Of a DNA stretch of 64,000 bases, positions 17,587 through 25,258 are shown one piece after another. A model generated the notes under the pieces. It was given only the letters and a program-made list of their open reading frames with translations, was not told the origin of the DNA and did not search any database. The position numbers were made by a program, and so were the translations under genes. Origin of the DNA: Desulfosporosinus hippei DSM 8344. Its GTDB lineage: Bacteria > Bacillota > Desulfitobacteriia > Desulfitobacteriales > Desulfitobacteriaceae. Positions within the stretch are counted from its first letter, which is position 1. Each line of letters starts with the position of its first letter. The stretch covers positions 1 to 64,000 of the forward strand of contig NZ_FNCP01000004.1 in assembly GCF_900100785.1 (NCBI RefSeq). Reading direction: 5' to 3'.

Positions 17587-17667
17587 CTATCCGATATATT
17601 CCCATCTCTATATAATTGTATTAGCCAATGCTACATTAAGGCCCTTGAAATATGCTGTTTCAACATA
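17587..17667 (-). pseudogene. Remnant of a Uma2 gene 3' end
   Basis: The minus strand reads KYVETAYFKGLNVALANTII-stop, against EYVESAYFKGLKVTLADMFL-stop for the intact gene at 14404. The homology runs past the stop into the 3' flank (GAGATGGGAAT...CGGATAGTT). Only about the last 20 codons remain. Confidence 0.7.
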
Positions 17668-17679
17668 TTTCAAGGGCCT
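17639..17679. repeat. 16-bp perfect hairpin made from the Uma2 remnant
   Basis: AGGCCCTTGAAATATG and CATATTTCAAGGGCCT flank a 9-base loop, 6 bases after the ABC-2 permease stop. There is no T run, so it may stabilise the mRNA end rather than terminate. Confidence 0.6.
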
Positions 17680-17684
17680 CGCAT

Positions 17685-18869
17685 TTATCCCGCTATTATT
17701 TCCGTGATCTTTTCTTCTACCTGCCGAAATTCCTTTTTAAGTTGACTATGGACTAATCCTATGGCTACCGGCAGAAAGACAGCTGTCATCTTTAGCAGTG
17801 TCCAGATGTTAGGTAGAACCTGCTCCAAACTAATTCCCATCAAGGCCAAATCCCTAACTTCGGAGACGAAATAGGTAAGGGGAAGAACTTTCGAAATCAT
17901 CTGCACAAAATCAGGCATTGCCTGAAGCGGCCAAGTGAAGCCGGATATCAGGAAGGAAGGAACCGCAAAAAGCATAGCTAATTGGGTGGCTTCAAGTTCG
18001 TTTTTACAAATAATAGATAGCATCACTCCTAAGGACATGATGGTCAGGAGAAAGACGGAAAGCAGCAGCTCAAAGGTCCATATGCTGCCGTGATAGGGCA
18101 CTTGGAAATAACTAATGCAGAGATAATAGACTAAGTTAGCGCTCAACATATTAAGCAGAAAGTGGACAGTTAACTTCCCCAAGACCACTTCGATTGCATT
18201 ATAAGGCCTCAGTTCATTAATCGTTCCAAGGCTCTTTTCTCTTGACAAAGCACTTGCTACATAGAGCAAGGCAATCTGCTGTGCCACTGTACCCGCTAAG
18301 CCTAGCAGCAAAAAATTCGCATAGTTGAAGGTTGGATTATACCATATTCTAAGAGCAAATCGAGCAGGCAGGGCGGCTGAGGCTGCCTGGTCCGGAAGCA
18401 GGCCGGCTCCGCTCTCCAGGCCCTTAATACTTGCCCCTGCGGAAAAAGTGCCTACAATTTCATTAGCCGCAGAAAGTACAGCATTACTGAATAATAGGTT
18501 CGTTCCATTGACAATCACTAAAACGGTACTGCCTTCCCCGGTTTTTATCTTAGCGTCCAGATCTGCTGGGATAACGATGCCCGCAGTGATTTTACGATTC
18601 TCCATCTCGCTGCGTAGTTCAGCTTCGCTTGCCACCTGGCCAACAACATCAAACTTCTCAGAATCCCGAAACCCCTGGGCAATAGCCCTGCTAGTGGCCG
18701 TGTTATTATAATCCAGAACTACAGTCTTGATGTCCTTGACCACATGAGTACTATACATCAGACCAAATAGTATCATATATAGCAGCGGTATCATGAATAT
18801 CACTACCAACATTCGTTTGTTTCGAATAATATACTTGAGTTCACGGAGGGCTACTTTTAGAATACCCAT
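17685..18869 (-). CDS. ABC-2 family transporter permease (drug-export type)
   Basis: 394 residues. An N-terminal transmembrane helix, a large extracytoplasmic domain (about 45-190) and then five or six helices; this is the DrrB/YhhJ/YbhR type. The N-terminus LRELKYIIRNKRMLVVIFMIP is typical. SD GAGGAGT precedes the ATG. It is third in a TetR-HlyD-permease operon (gap of 18 bases to HlyD). No ATP-binding subunit is encoded here, so either a distant ATPase serves it or the operon lost one. Confidence 0.85.
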   Translation of the reverse strand: MGILKVALRELKYIIRNKRMLVVIFMIPLLYMILFGLMYSTHVVKDIKTVVLDYNNTATSRAIAQGFRDSEKFDVVGQVASEAELRSEMENRKITAGIVIPADLDAKIKTGEGSTVLVIVNGTNLLFSNAVLSAANEIVGTFSAGASIKGLESGAGLLPDQAASAALPARFALRIWYNPTFNYANFLLLGLAGTVAQQIALLYVASALSREKSLGTINELRPYNAIEVVLGKLTVHFLLNMLSANLVYYLCISYFQVPYHGSIWTFELLLSVFLLTIMSLGVMLSIICKNELEATQLAMLFAVPSFLISGFTWPLQAMPDFVQMISKVLPLTYFVSEVRDLALMGISLEQVLPNIWTLLKMTAVFLPVAIGLVHSQLKKEFRQVEEKITEIIAG

Positions 18870-18887
18870 TGTTCAGACTCCTCACCC

Positions 18888-19925
18888 TTAATTAAATTTT
18901 ACACTAACCTCCATACCCGGCCTTAAGTCTGGCGAGTTAACCTGAACTTTAACATTATAAGAAACGATATCCTTTTCCCCCCGGTCATTGGTAGCTCGGG
19001 TGGTCGCAAATTCTGGTTTGCGGCTAATGTCTATAATTTTCCCACTAAGTTTCTTATCCTCCTGGCTGGAGATCAGAATGGCAGCTTCCTGCTCTAACTT
19101 TAGATCAGTCAACACACTCTCACTTACCTTCACGTTAACCCAGTTGTCCAAATAATTCGTGACACTCATAAGGGGCAGTCCCTGGGAGACCATTTCCCCT
19201 TCTTTTACGTTAAGCGAAGTAACTGTCCCATCACAAGGTGCTTTGATCTGAGCCTCCGCAAGATTATTTTCGATCTCCTTCAGTTGCCCTTCGGCAGCAG
19301 CCTGGGAAGCCTGTGCTCTTTGAATATCTGCAGCATAAACGTCGAGTTGCGCACGTGCCGCCTGAGCCATTCCTAAGTCGGCTTCAGCAGCTTCCACCCC
19401 TACTAATGACAGCTTATATTTATTTTCCACTCCATCCATATCTTGATCCGCAATAACCTTAGCTTTATGGAGATCTAGCATCCGTTGATACGTCTTTAGA
19501 GCTAATTCCGCGTCGGTTTTAGCTTTCTCAACTCCAACTTGTGCTTTAGTGATGGCAGCAGTGGTTGCGCTGTTTGTAGCGGACATTGCGGCTGTTGCTT
19601 TGATAATGTCTCCTTGAGCGACCTTTACCGCAGCCTGTGCTGCTTCTTCCTTTGCTTTAAGATCACTGTCGTCTATTTGGGCCACTATGTCTCCTGCCCT
19701 GACCTGCAGACCCTCTTGGACATTTAACTTGACTACTCGGCCGGGAATTTTGGTATTAACGCTAACTTCTTGTGCTTCTGCATTTCCAGTGAAATCTGTA
19801 GCGGATTGTTGTTGATTAGCAATCGCTACTCCTACCGGAAAATAGGAAGCACACCCAGTTAGGGTTGTAGCCAAGGTCAACAAACCGATTATTCTTGTTA
19901 CCTTTTTGATGTATTGCAAGTTCAC
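18888..19925 (-). CDS. HlyD-family membrane fusion protein with lipobox
   Basis: 345 residues. Residues 1-25 form a lipoprotein signal ending LTGC, so it is anchored outside the membrane. A biotinyl-lipoyl half-motif follows (EAQEVSVNTKIPGRVVKLNV, GLQVRAGDIVAQID), then a long alpha-hairpin coiled coil (about 80-215), the second lipoyl half (IKAPCDGTVTSLNVKEGEM) and a beta-barrel. The GTG start overlaps the TetR stop (GTGA). It should link the ABC-2 permease to export across the thick wall or to an outer partner; such adaptors are found in Firmicutes too. Confidence 0.87.
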   Translation of the reverse strand: MNLQYIKKVTRIIGLLTLATTLTGCASYFPVGVAIANQQQSATDFTGNAEAQEVSVNTKIPGRVVKLNVQEGLQVRAGDIVAQIDDSDLKAKEEAAQAAVKVAQGDIIKATAAMSATNSATTAAITKAQVGVEKAKTDAELALKTYQRMLDLHKAKVIADQDMDGVENKYKLSLVGVEAAEADLGMAQAARAQLDVYAADIQRAQASQAAAEGQLKEIENNLAEAQIKAPCDGTVTSLNVKEGEMVSQGLPLMSVTNYLDNWVNVKVSESVLTDLKLEQEAAILISSQEDKKLSGKIIDISRKPEFATTRATNDRGEKDIVSYNVKVQVNSPDLRPGMEVSVKFN

Positions 19926-20593
19926 ATTTCTTCCTCCCCATGTTTTAGTATTCCATTAAAGATAATGTCTTGGATATGTATCAAGCGCTCTTCGAGCATA
20001 GAAGGAGCCATCATATCCTCCTTCCAGAAGGTCTGAAGCATCTCCCGTCTTGAAAAATAGACTAGACATAGTGCATTAACACTCACCAGAAGATGACGGA
20101 TATCAATATTCTTACGTATCAAACCCGCCAGCTGGCCTTCTTGCAAAAACTGGCGAAGCACAGGCTCAGCAGGATCAATTAGTTGGGGAAGGACTCTGTT
20201 GGCATATTTCTCCTGGTTCAAAGCTTCCCAGCTCATTAGACGCACAAACTCATCGTGCGCTGCCAAATAATAAAAGTATTCCCGAATCGCCTGCTTAATC
20301 ACTGTTTCAGGGTCGGCCCCTGACTGGATTACTGACGACCCTCTTGCATAGAGCTTGGTATAATTGTAACGAAGTACTTCCACATATAAGTTTTCTTTAC
20401 TCCCGAAGTAGTGATAGATCATCCGCTTATTAATCTTTGCTTCATCAGCAATTTCATCTACTCTTGAACCTTCCAGTCCTTTTTGGGCAAAAATAGCTGT
20501 TCCGGCTAAAAGTATTCTTTGTTTACTTTCCTCCGAACGAGTAAGGTCACCACTTTTTTCGGTATTAAGTTGATGTGTCGGGTTACCTTTCAT
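19922..20593 (-). CDS. TetR-family repressor of the HlyD/ABC-2 operon
   Basis: 223 residues. The N-terminal HTH (KQRILLAGTAIFAQKGLEGSRVDEIADEAKINKRMIYHYFGSKENLY) is typical; the C-terminal helical domain should bind the effector. First gene of the operon, with a promoter and 20-bp palindrome upstream (20660-20713), so autoregulation of the pump is very likely. The ATG is taken at 20593; the ribosome site is weak. Confidence 0.85.
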   Translation of the reverse strand: MKGNPTHQLNTEKSGDLTRSEESKQRILLAGTAIFAQKGLEGSRVDEIADEAKINKRMIYHYFGSKENLYVEVLRYNYTKLYARGSSVIQSGADPETVIKQAIREYFYYLAAHDEFVRLMSWEALNQEKYANRVLPQLIDPAEPVLRQFLQEGQLAGLIRKNIDIRHLLVSVNALCLVYFSRREMLQTFWKEDMMAPSMLEERLIHIQDIIFNGILKHGEEEM

Positions 20594-20659
20594 TTTTCAT
20601 GTCACCACTTTCATTAGCTGATAGATTGCTTTCGCTTAGTGATTTACATCCAAGTAAGT

Positions 20660-20713
20660 AAGTAACTAGTTAGTTACTTGATATAATATAGAACTTATAA
20701 CTTAGTCTGTCAA
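20660..20713 (-). promoter_or_regulatory. Promoter and palindromic operator of the tetR-hlyD operon
   Basis: On the minus strand TTGACA (20713-20708), 17 bases, TATATT (20690-20685), directly followed by the palindrome AAGTAACTAGTTAGTTACTT (20660-20679; 9-bp arms, 2-base centre) at the expected start point. A repressor bound there would block initiation. Confidence 0.75.
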
Positions 20714-20785
20714 GAGCAACGCCTGTGGATTATTAGAACGAGTTCTCTTTGATTGATTCATCAATGGTTCCTTCTAGGGACATAG

Positions 20786-20878
20786 GACTCTTATTTGGAC
20801 GCAGTATGTGCCGGAGTCTGTGCTGGAATTATCGCGAGTGCTATTTTAATTCTTATTGCCTTAGGGGTCATATTCTAA
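20786..20878 (+). pseudogene. Decayed YjcZ-like sporulation mini-protein gene
   Basis: The C-terminal half reads AGVCAGIIASAILILIALGVIF-like residues, matching the tails of the intact copies at 28021 and 38719, including the shared GTCATATTCTAA end. The N-terminal half and ribosome site are lost and no good start remains. The terminator that follows at 20900 also matches the one at 38872, so the whole 3' unit was duplicated. Confidence 0.65.
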
Positions 20879-20899
20879 AAGAAAAGTGCACATTGAATT

Positions 20900-20930
20900 G
20901 GCTACCATTTATAAAATGGTAGCCTTTAAT
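20900..20930. terminator. Terminator copied with the mini-protein remnant
   Basis: GGCTACCATTT/AAATGGTAGCC stem with loop ATA, followed by TTTAAT. It also serves as the 3' boundary of the PurA-like gene operon on the minus strand. Confidence 0.6.
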
Positions 20931-20955
20931 ATCCGTCTCTTCATCCATTTTGGTT

Positions 20956-22173
20956 TTAATACTGATGTCGGGCAGCATATTGGTGGCAAAGCACAGTGCC
21001 TTGGATATCCTCCGCCTTTTCTCCATATGAAGTATAACCGGCATGTAGGTTCATAATCTTCAGCAAATCTGCTACTTCGAGCTTTTCGCTATCCAGGATT
21101 AGGTATCCATCCGTCTCGTCTAAGTGGGTAACGGCTAACTCTACCGCAGCTGTCCGGTTTAAAAACCCCAGGTCTTTTTCTACTGAGTGTTGGAAAGCAG
21201 CCACATCAAAATAGCCATATTTAAAGTTACCTTGATAGGCATTGGTCTGATTTGTTTTATCCCTTAAACCCGCCGGTTTAAGGTCAGTACTATCACACTC
21301 TGTCTTAAAGAGTCCGGCCCCATGTCTCGTAAAATAAGATCTGGTTACATAGCATATGGAAAGGTCACAAGCATCGACACCGCTTAAGATATCTATGGCA
21401 TTTTTAATGCCGGTGTTGGATGGTGTCAGATGGGGATAATATTCTATATTATCGGCATCCAGCAGTAATCCTTGAGCGCCCTCAAAGACAATGTTGTCGT
21501 ATTCTTTGATGATATCATTGTCAACAATTTCCGTATGCTGAAGCATAAACCCTAAGTCATAGATATAATTTTCCGTGATAGTTTCGTTCCGGATCAGCTC
21601 CCATTCGCTATCCGTTAATTCCGTATTCAGCTCGTCTAATCGTTGGGGAACATATAGCTGAATGGTGCCCGCAATCATCTTAGCCAATTGGTCAAAGTTC
21701 TCTTGGATATACCCAATGGTTGTTTTCTGATGGTTGCTTGTTCTCTTGATGGTCTCATAAATCCCTACCCCGCAGCTACCATGCCTATTTTTATCCCTAT
21801 GAGCCTCGACCATCTGATTGATCATGACATCGCCAGGAAATGTGACCAGGCAATCCTTATGGATATATACTCTCGGAACAACTCCCTTACTTTCCAGCAC
21901 CTTGTACTCTTTAACGAAGAGCATTGGATTAAGTATGAAATAAGAGGAGAGGTAGGTCAGATTGTTTTCGTTAAAACTGCCCGAGCCAAAATGGCTGAAG
22001 ACATGTCTTCTCCCGTCTGCTTTAACTACAGTGTGCCCTGCCTGAGCTCCGCCGTTAAACCTTACATTCAGCACCTTTTCCCGGGTAGGGAATGCGGAAC
22101 AGAAATAGTCTGTTAACAAGCCCTTGCCTTCATCTCCAAAGTTTGCTCCAATCACAATCTTAACGTTTTTCAT
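20956..22173 (-). CDS. PurA-like ligase (adenylosuccinate synthetase homologue) with altered donor loop
   Basis: 405 residues, shorter than PurA (about 430). The GTP/IMP core is conserved: GANFGDEGKG with catalytic-type Asp14, FNGGAQAGHTVV with His47, FEGAQGLLLD and T-x-LD (VTHLDETDGY). Where PurA has the Arg-rich aspartate-binding loop TTGRRRRTGWLD, this protein reads NAYQGNFKYGYFD, and GTTGRGIGP is replaced by RHGSCGVGI. So it probably activates a purine nucleotide but may not use aspartate. It is the last gene of the NrtR-DnaJ-VWA operon (18 bases after VWA) and is unlikely to be the housekeeping PurA. Confidence 0.75.
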   Translation of the reverse strand: MKNVKIVIGANFGDEGKGLLTDYFCSAFPTREKVLNVRFNGGAQAGHTVVKADGRRHVFSHFGSGSFNENNLTYLSSYFILNPMLFVKEYKVLESKGVVPRVYIHKDCLVTFPGDVMINQMVEAHRDKNRHGSCGVGIYETIKRTSNHQKTTIGYIQENFDQLAKMIAGTIQLYVPQRLDELNTELTDSEWELIRNETITENYIYDLGFMLQHTEIVDNDIIKEYDNIVFEGAQGLLLDADNIEYYPHLTPSNTGIKNAIDILSGVDACDLSICYVTRSYFTRHGAGLFKTECDSTDLKPAGLRDKTNQTNAYQGNFKYGYFDVAAFQHSVEKDLGFLNRTAAVELAVTHLDETDGYLILDSEKLEVADLLKIMNLHAGYTSYGEKAEDIQGTVLCHQYAARHQY

Positions 22174-22191
22174 CCCGCCTACCCCCGTCCT

Positions 22192-23097
22192 CTAAAATTC
22201 GATGAGTCCCTTGGATTTTGTGATTCCGGTTAAACCCTTTAAAGCTTCTTTAACAATTAAAGCCGTTGTGCCATCCCAGGAATTCACAACCGAGTCAATG
22301 GGTCTGCCCCTCATAGCTTCCAGAATTGAGACGATAATTTCAGGAATGCGCTGGTAATCCGATACTCTAATGGCTCTTTCCCCAAGTAAATCCCGCCATT
22401 TTTCCAGGTCGCTGTCCCGGTGGGACCCACCCTGAGCCAGGCACAGATGGAAGACTTCGTATTTCCGGTTCACCTCGGCCAGCATTTCTGCGACGGGAAT
22501 GCCGGCCTCAATAATATCGCCAAAGACCCTTTGAATCTCCCGTTGGGTAAGTTTTTCCGGGTAACCGTCATCTCCGATGGTAAATAAAAATCCTTTTCTT
22601 CCCTGCTTGTCGAAGGAATCGATTTTTGTATGGCGAGCGGCAAAGTACCAGGCCAGGGGGTAACTTTCAAATCCATTGCCCCCGCCGCCTTGTTCAAAGT
22701 AAAGCTTCGTCAGCTGTTCGGCAATGCGAATATCCGATTCGAATTGCGTGACTTGGAAAGGTGCACTATCACCGGCAGGAGCATCTCCGATGGCATTAAA
22801 CATAATTTGCGGGTCCGTTACAGGATTTCTGTCCAGGATTTCCTGAACAAGAACACCCAGTTTCTCAGCAACCACCTGAAGAAGACGACTCATCGAGCCT
22901 GTTACATCAAGTCCGATAATAATCGGCGTGCTGTTGGGATGTTCGCTGCTGTCCCGGCTTTCTCTGAAAGCAACCTGCTTAGGATCGAACTCTGAGGTCA
23001 TCATTCTGGAAGCATAAATTGCACTTGTGGATTGTCCTGCCACGTTTTTAGCTGAGTACCTAGCCCAGTCTGCTGGTTTCCAACCACCATGTCCCAT
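22192..23097 (-). CDS. VWA-domain protein of the PurA-like operon
   Basis: 301 residues from the ATG at 23097, which has AAGGAGG upstream (the in-frame 23121 start precedes it). A von Willebrand A domain occupies most of the protein; the MIDAS motif is DVTGSMSRLL (D-x-T-x-S variant), and GGGGNGFESYPLAWYFAARH and FLFTIGDDGYP fill later positions. No signal peptide, so it is cytosolic; such proteins act as metal-dependent scaffolds, often with AAA or kinase partners. The N-terminus (GHGGWKPADWARYS) suggests a specific family. Function unknown beyond its fixed place in this operon. Confidence 0.78.
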   Translation of the reverse strand: MGHGGWKPADWARYSAKNVAGQSTSAIYASRMMTSEFDPKQVAFRESRDSSEHPNSTPIIIGLDVTGSMSRLLQVVAEKLGVLVQEILDRNPVTDPQIMFNAIGDAPAGDSAPFQVTQFESDIRIAEQLTKLYFEQGGGGNGFESYPLAWYFAARHTKIDSFDKQGRKGFLFTIGDDGYPEKLTQREIQRVFGDIIEAGIPVAEMLAEVNRKYEVFHLCLAQGGSHRDSDLEKWRDLLGERAIRVSDYQRIPEIIVSILEAMRGRPIDSVVNSWDGTTALIVKEALKGLTGITKSKGLIEF

Positions 23098-23149
23098 AAA
23101 CCATTCCTCCTTAGTAATCAATTGTTCTCTTAAAATAACTAAGCAGTCA

Positions 23150-24157
23150 TTAAAGGCTGTAGACTTCCTTCTCTCCCACTTCCATTCTCATAAACTTCCT
23201 AACTCCATAGGAGTTTCGCAAAACCTTGTTCCAACGCAGGAACTCTTTTCTTGCCGAGTCTGCAGCCCCCTTCTCCAACCAAGCTTGATAACTATCCGGC
23301 ACTTGTGCCTTATTTAGCAATACTCTGCCGATGAGTTTTATGGATTCCAGATCCGTTGTAATACTGCCTGTTTTGTTTGTTTTAGTTAAGGGCCCCATCA
23401 CATCGTAAATCTGTTTCTGGGTACCGAGCATCTTTTCCCCCTGCCCGACGCAGTACCACCAGCCGCCGAATAAGGCGATTGCGTGGTTTTCAGGTGATAC
23501 AAAGCAATTTTCCAAACTAATTCCATTATGAACTAGGCCATTGTAATCCAGGTAACAGCAGATATTGCCTAACCGGCTTAGCATCCAGGCTACATGCCTT
23601 GGCTCAATCCTTCCTAGATAATAATCGAGCAAATCATGCAATCTAACCAAGTCCTTGGTCTTTTTTATGACCAAAACCCATTTCCCTTCGGCTGTCTCGA
23701 ACTTATCGATGAATTTCGGGAAATACCGTTCGAACTCATCTTCCATGGCTTGGTTTTCATATCTTAGGGAACTCACCCGCTTAATGGCGTTCTCAAAATA
23801 TCTCTTGTGCTCTGCCTCAAGTACATAAACCACCACAGAGGATGCCACGTATTGCTGGCCCAGCTCAAAGGGGAACTCTTTGATGAATTTCAACCTTTTG
23901 AACTTGTCTTCTTTGGTTTTAAATTCGATAACATTGCTTTCTTCCCATTGTCCGGACTCAAACAATATTTCGGCCTGGGCATACAGATCTCTGATCTTTA
24001 GAAAAACATCTTCAGCCATAGTCTCTTTGTTGCGGTCCGGATGGTACTTCTGTACAAGTAACCGATACTCTTCCTTGGCTTTAAGGGGGTGGTTGGAGTA
24101 GAGGTCCCCGCATTTTACTGCTGCCAAGATCCCCTGGGGATTATTGATATCAACCAT
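23150..24157 (-). CDS. DnaJ-domain/pseudokinase fusion
   Basis: 335 residues. A J domain lies at about 10-60 with the HPD motif intact (H39-P40-D41, YHPDRN), so it should stimulate an Hsp70. A protein-kinase-like region follows (about 120-280) with HNGISLENCFVS at 210-221 where kinases have HRDLKPEN, and LFGGW in place of DFG. The catalytic Asp is replaced by Gly, so phosphotransfer is not expected. The start ATG has GAAGGAGGTG upstream. Spacing to the VWA and NrtR genes is about 50 and 30 bases, indicating one operon. The combination is not one I can name. Confidence 0.72.
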   Translation of the reverse strand: MVDINNPQGILAAVKCGDLYSNHPLKAKEEYRLLVQKYHPDRNKETMAEDVFLKIRDLYAQAEILFESGQWEESNVIEFKTKEDKFKRLKFIKEFPFELGQQYVASSVVVYVLEAEHKRYFENAIKRVSSLRYENQAMEDEFERYFPKFIDKFETAEGKWVLVIKKTKDLVRLHDLLDYYLGRIEPRHVAWMLSRLGNICCYLDYNGLVHNGISLENCFVSPENHAIALFGGWWYCVGQGEKMLGTQKQIYDVMGPLTKTNKTGSITTDLESIKLIGRVLLNKAQVPDSYQAWLEKGAADSARKEFLRWNKVLRNSYGVRKFMRMEVGEKEVYSL

Positions 24158-24187
24158 GGTGTCACCTCCTTCCTCCCTTAATTGATA

Positions 24188-24919
24188 CTATCTTTGCTTG
24201 AACAGCCGGGCCGGTCGGTGGGCTTTCCCATCTGTCCATTGGTCTGTCTCAATGATTTTATCGTTTAATACCCTTCTAAAGGCCTGGACTTCACGGCCGA
24301 GGAGCAGTTCATAAACTGTCTGCAGCTCCTTAACTGTGAAGAGTTCATTGACCAGGTGAAACCCTACATCGGTATACATGATTTTATTTTTGATCCGGTT
24401 AAGAGCATCAGCAATAATCATCCTGTGGTCGAAAGCCAGGCTTGTAATCCGAACACTTGGGTCCTTTACCGCAATGAAACTTAGCCTATCCGGCTCCCAT
24501 TCGGAGGTTGCTGATTCTATCCAGAACCATTCCGCTTCCTTGCCGGCCCGTTCTGAATTGAGCAGGATTTTCTCTTTGGGCGCCAGGGCAATGTAACCTA
24601 TACTAATAACCCTGCCCCTGATGTCCCGGTTTACATCATCTCCGTAGGAGTATAACTGCTCCAGATAAATATCGTCGAGGCCAACCTTTTCCCGAAGTTT
24701 CCTTTTGGCACATTCCAGCAAGGGCTCATCATAATTTACAAAGCCTGCCGGTAAGGCCCAGCATCCGTTGTAGGGTTCTTCATCTCTTTTAACCAGGAGT
24801 AGCTGCAGCCCTTTTTCTGCTACTTTCCGGTTATTACTGAGGGGCTTATTATCCGTTGTCAGTACCACTACGTCTGTTGCTACACTCATTCGATGGTGTG
24901 TGCTAAAATCATGTTTCAT
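24188..24919 (-). CDS. NrtR-type Nudix-domain transcriptional regulator
   Basis: 243 residues. An N-terminal Nudix fold has a degenerate box (GFVNYDEPLLECAKRKLREK, then VGL): the REUxEE core is R-K-L-R-E, so two of the catalytic acids are changed and hydrolysis is unlikely. A C-terminal winged helix (FTVKELQTVYELLLG, then AFRRVLND) is typical of NrtR regulators that sense ADP-ribose or related nucleotides. First gene of the operon, so it probably senses a nucleotide-type ligand and controls its own operon. The candidate operator is upstream at 24984. Confidence 0.78.
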   Translation of the reverse strand: MKHDFSTHHRMSVATDVVVLTTDNKPLSNNRKVAEKGLQLLLVKRDEEPYNGCWALPAGFVNYDEPLLECAKRKLREKVGLDDIYLEQLYSYGDDVNRDIRGRVISIGYIALAPKEKILLNSERAGKEAEWFWIESATSEWEPDRLSFIAVKDPSVRITSLAFDHRMIIADALNRIKNKIMYTDVGFHLVNELFTVKELQTVYELLLGREVQAFRRVLNDKIIETDQWTDGKAHRPARLFKQR

Positions 24920-25047
24920 TGGTCATAATCCTTTCGAATTTTCTTGAGCTAATTATATATCAACTTTTACTTAATTACAATATGTTATTAACTATTTGTA
25001 TCTAACTTTTTTTTGTGAACAACTATAAGTCAAAATTGATAATACAT
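24920..25047 (-). promoter_or_regulatory. Promoter region of the NrtR operon with a small palindrome
   Basis: AT-rich leader. GTTATTAAC (24984-24992) is a perfect small dyad and a candidate operator; AT-rich -10-like elements lie nearby but no consensus -35 could be fixed. The ribosome site is AAAGGATT at the ATG. Confidence 0.4.
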
Positions 25048-25076
25048 AAAAAAGCACCGCTGTTAACGATGCTTAA
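25048..25076 (-). terminator. Terminator of the hybrid kinase gene
   Basis: On the minus strand AAGCATCG...CGGTGCTT followed by TTTTTT, with one mismatch in the stem. It lies about 180 bases after the kinase stop, with the gap holding a scrap that resembles the EamA 3' end (25209-25236). Confidence 0.5.
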
Positions 25077-25258
25077 AGTTCCCTAGATTTGCAGATTTTG
25101 CAGATGGCGAACCGTTCACTTTGATACCATATCGTAACATCCCCCCATAACGGACTTCACCGTCTAGTTATTCACCATGCCTGGTGCACCGCAGAAAAAC
25201 ATATGCTTGGCTCAAATGACCGCTTGAAAGGATAGAATGACTGGATTACGTTTTATCA

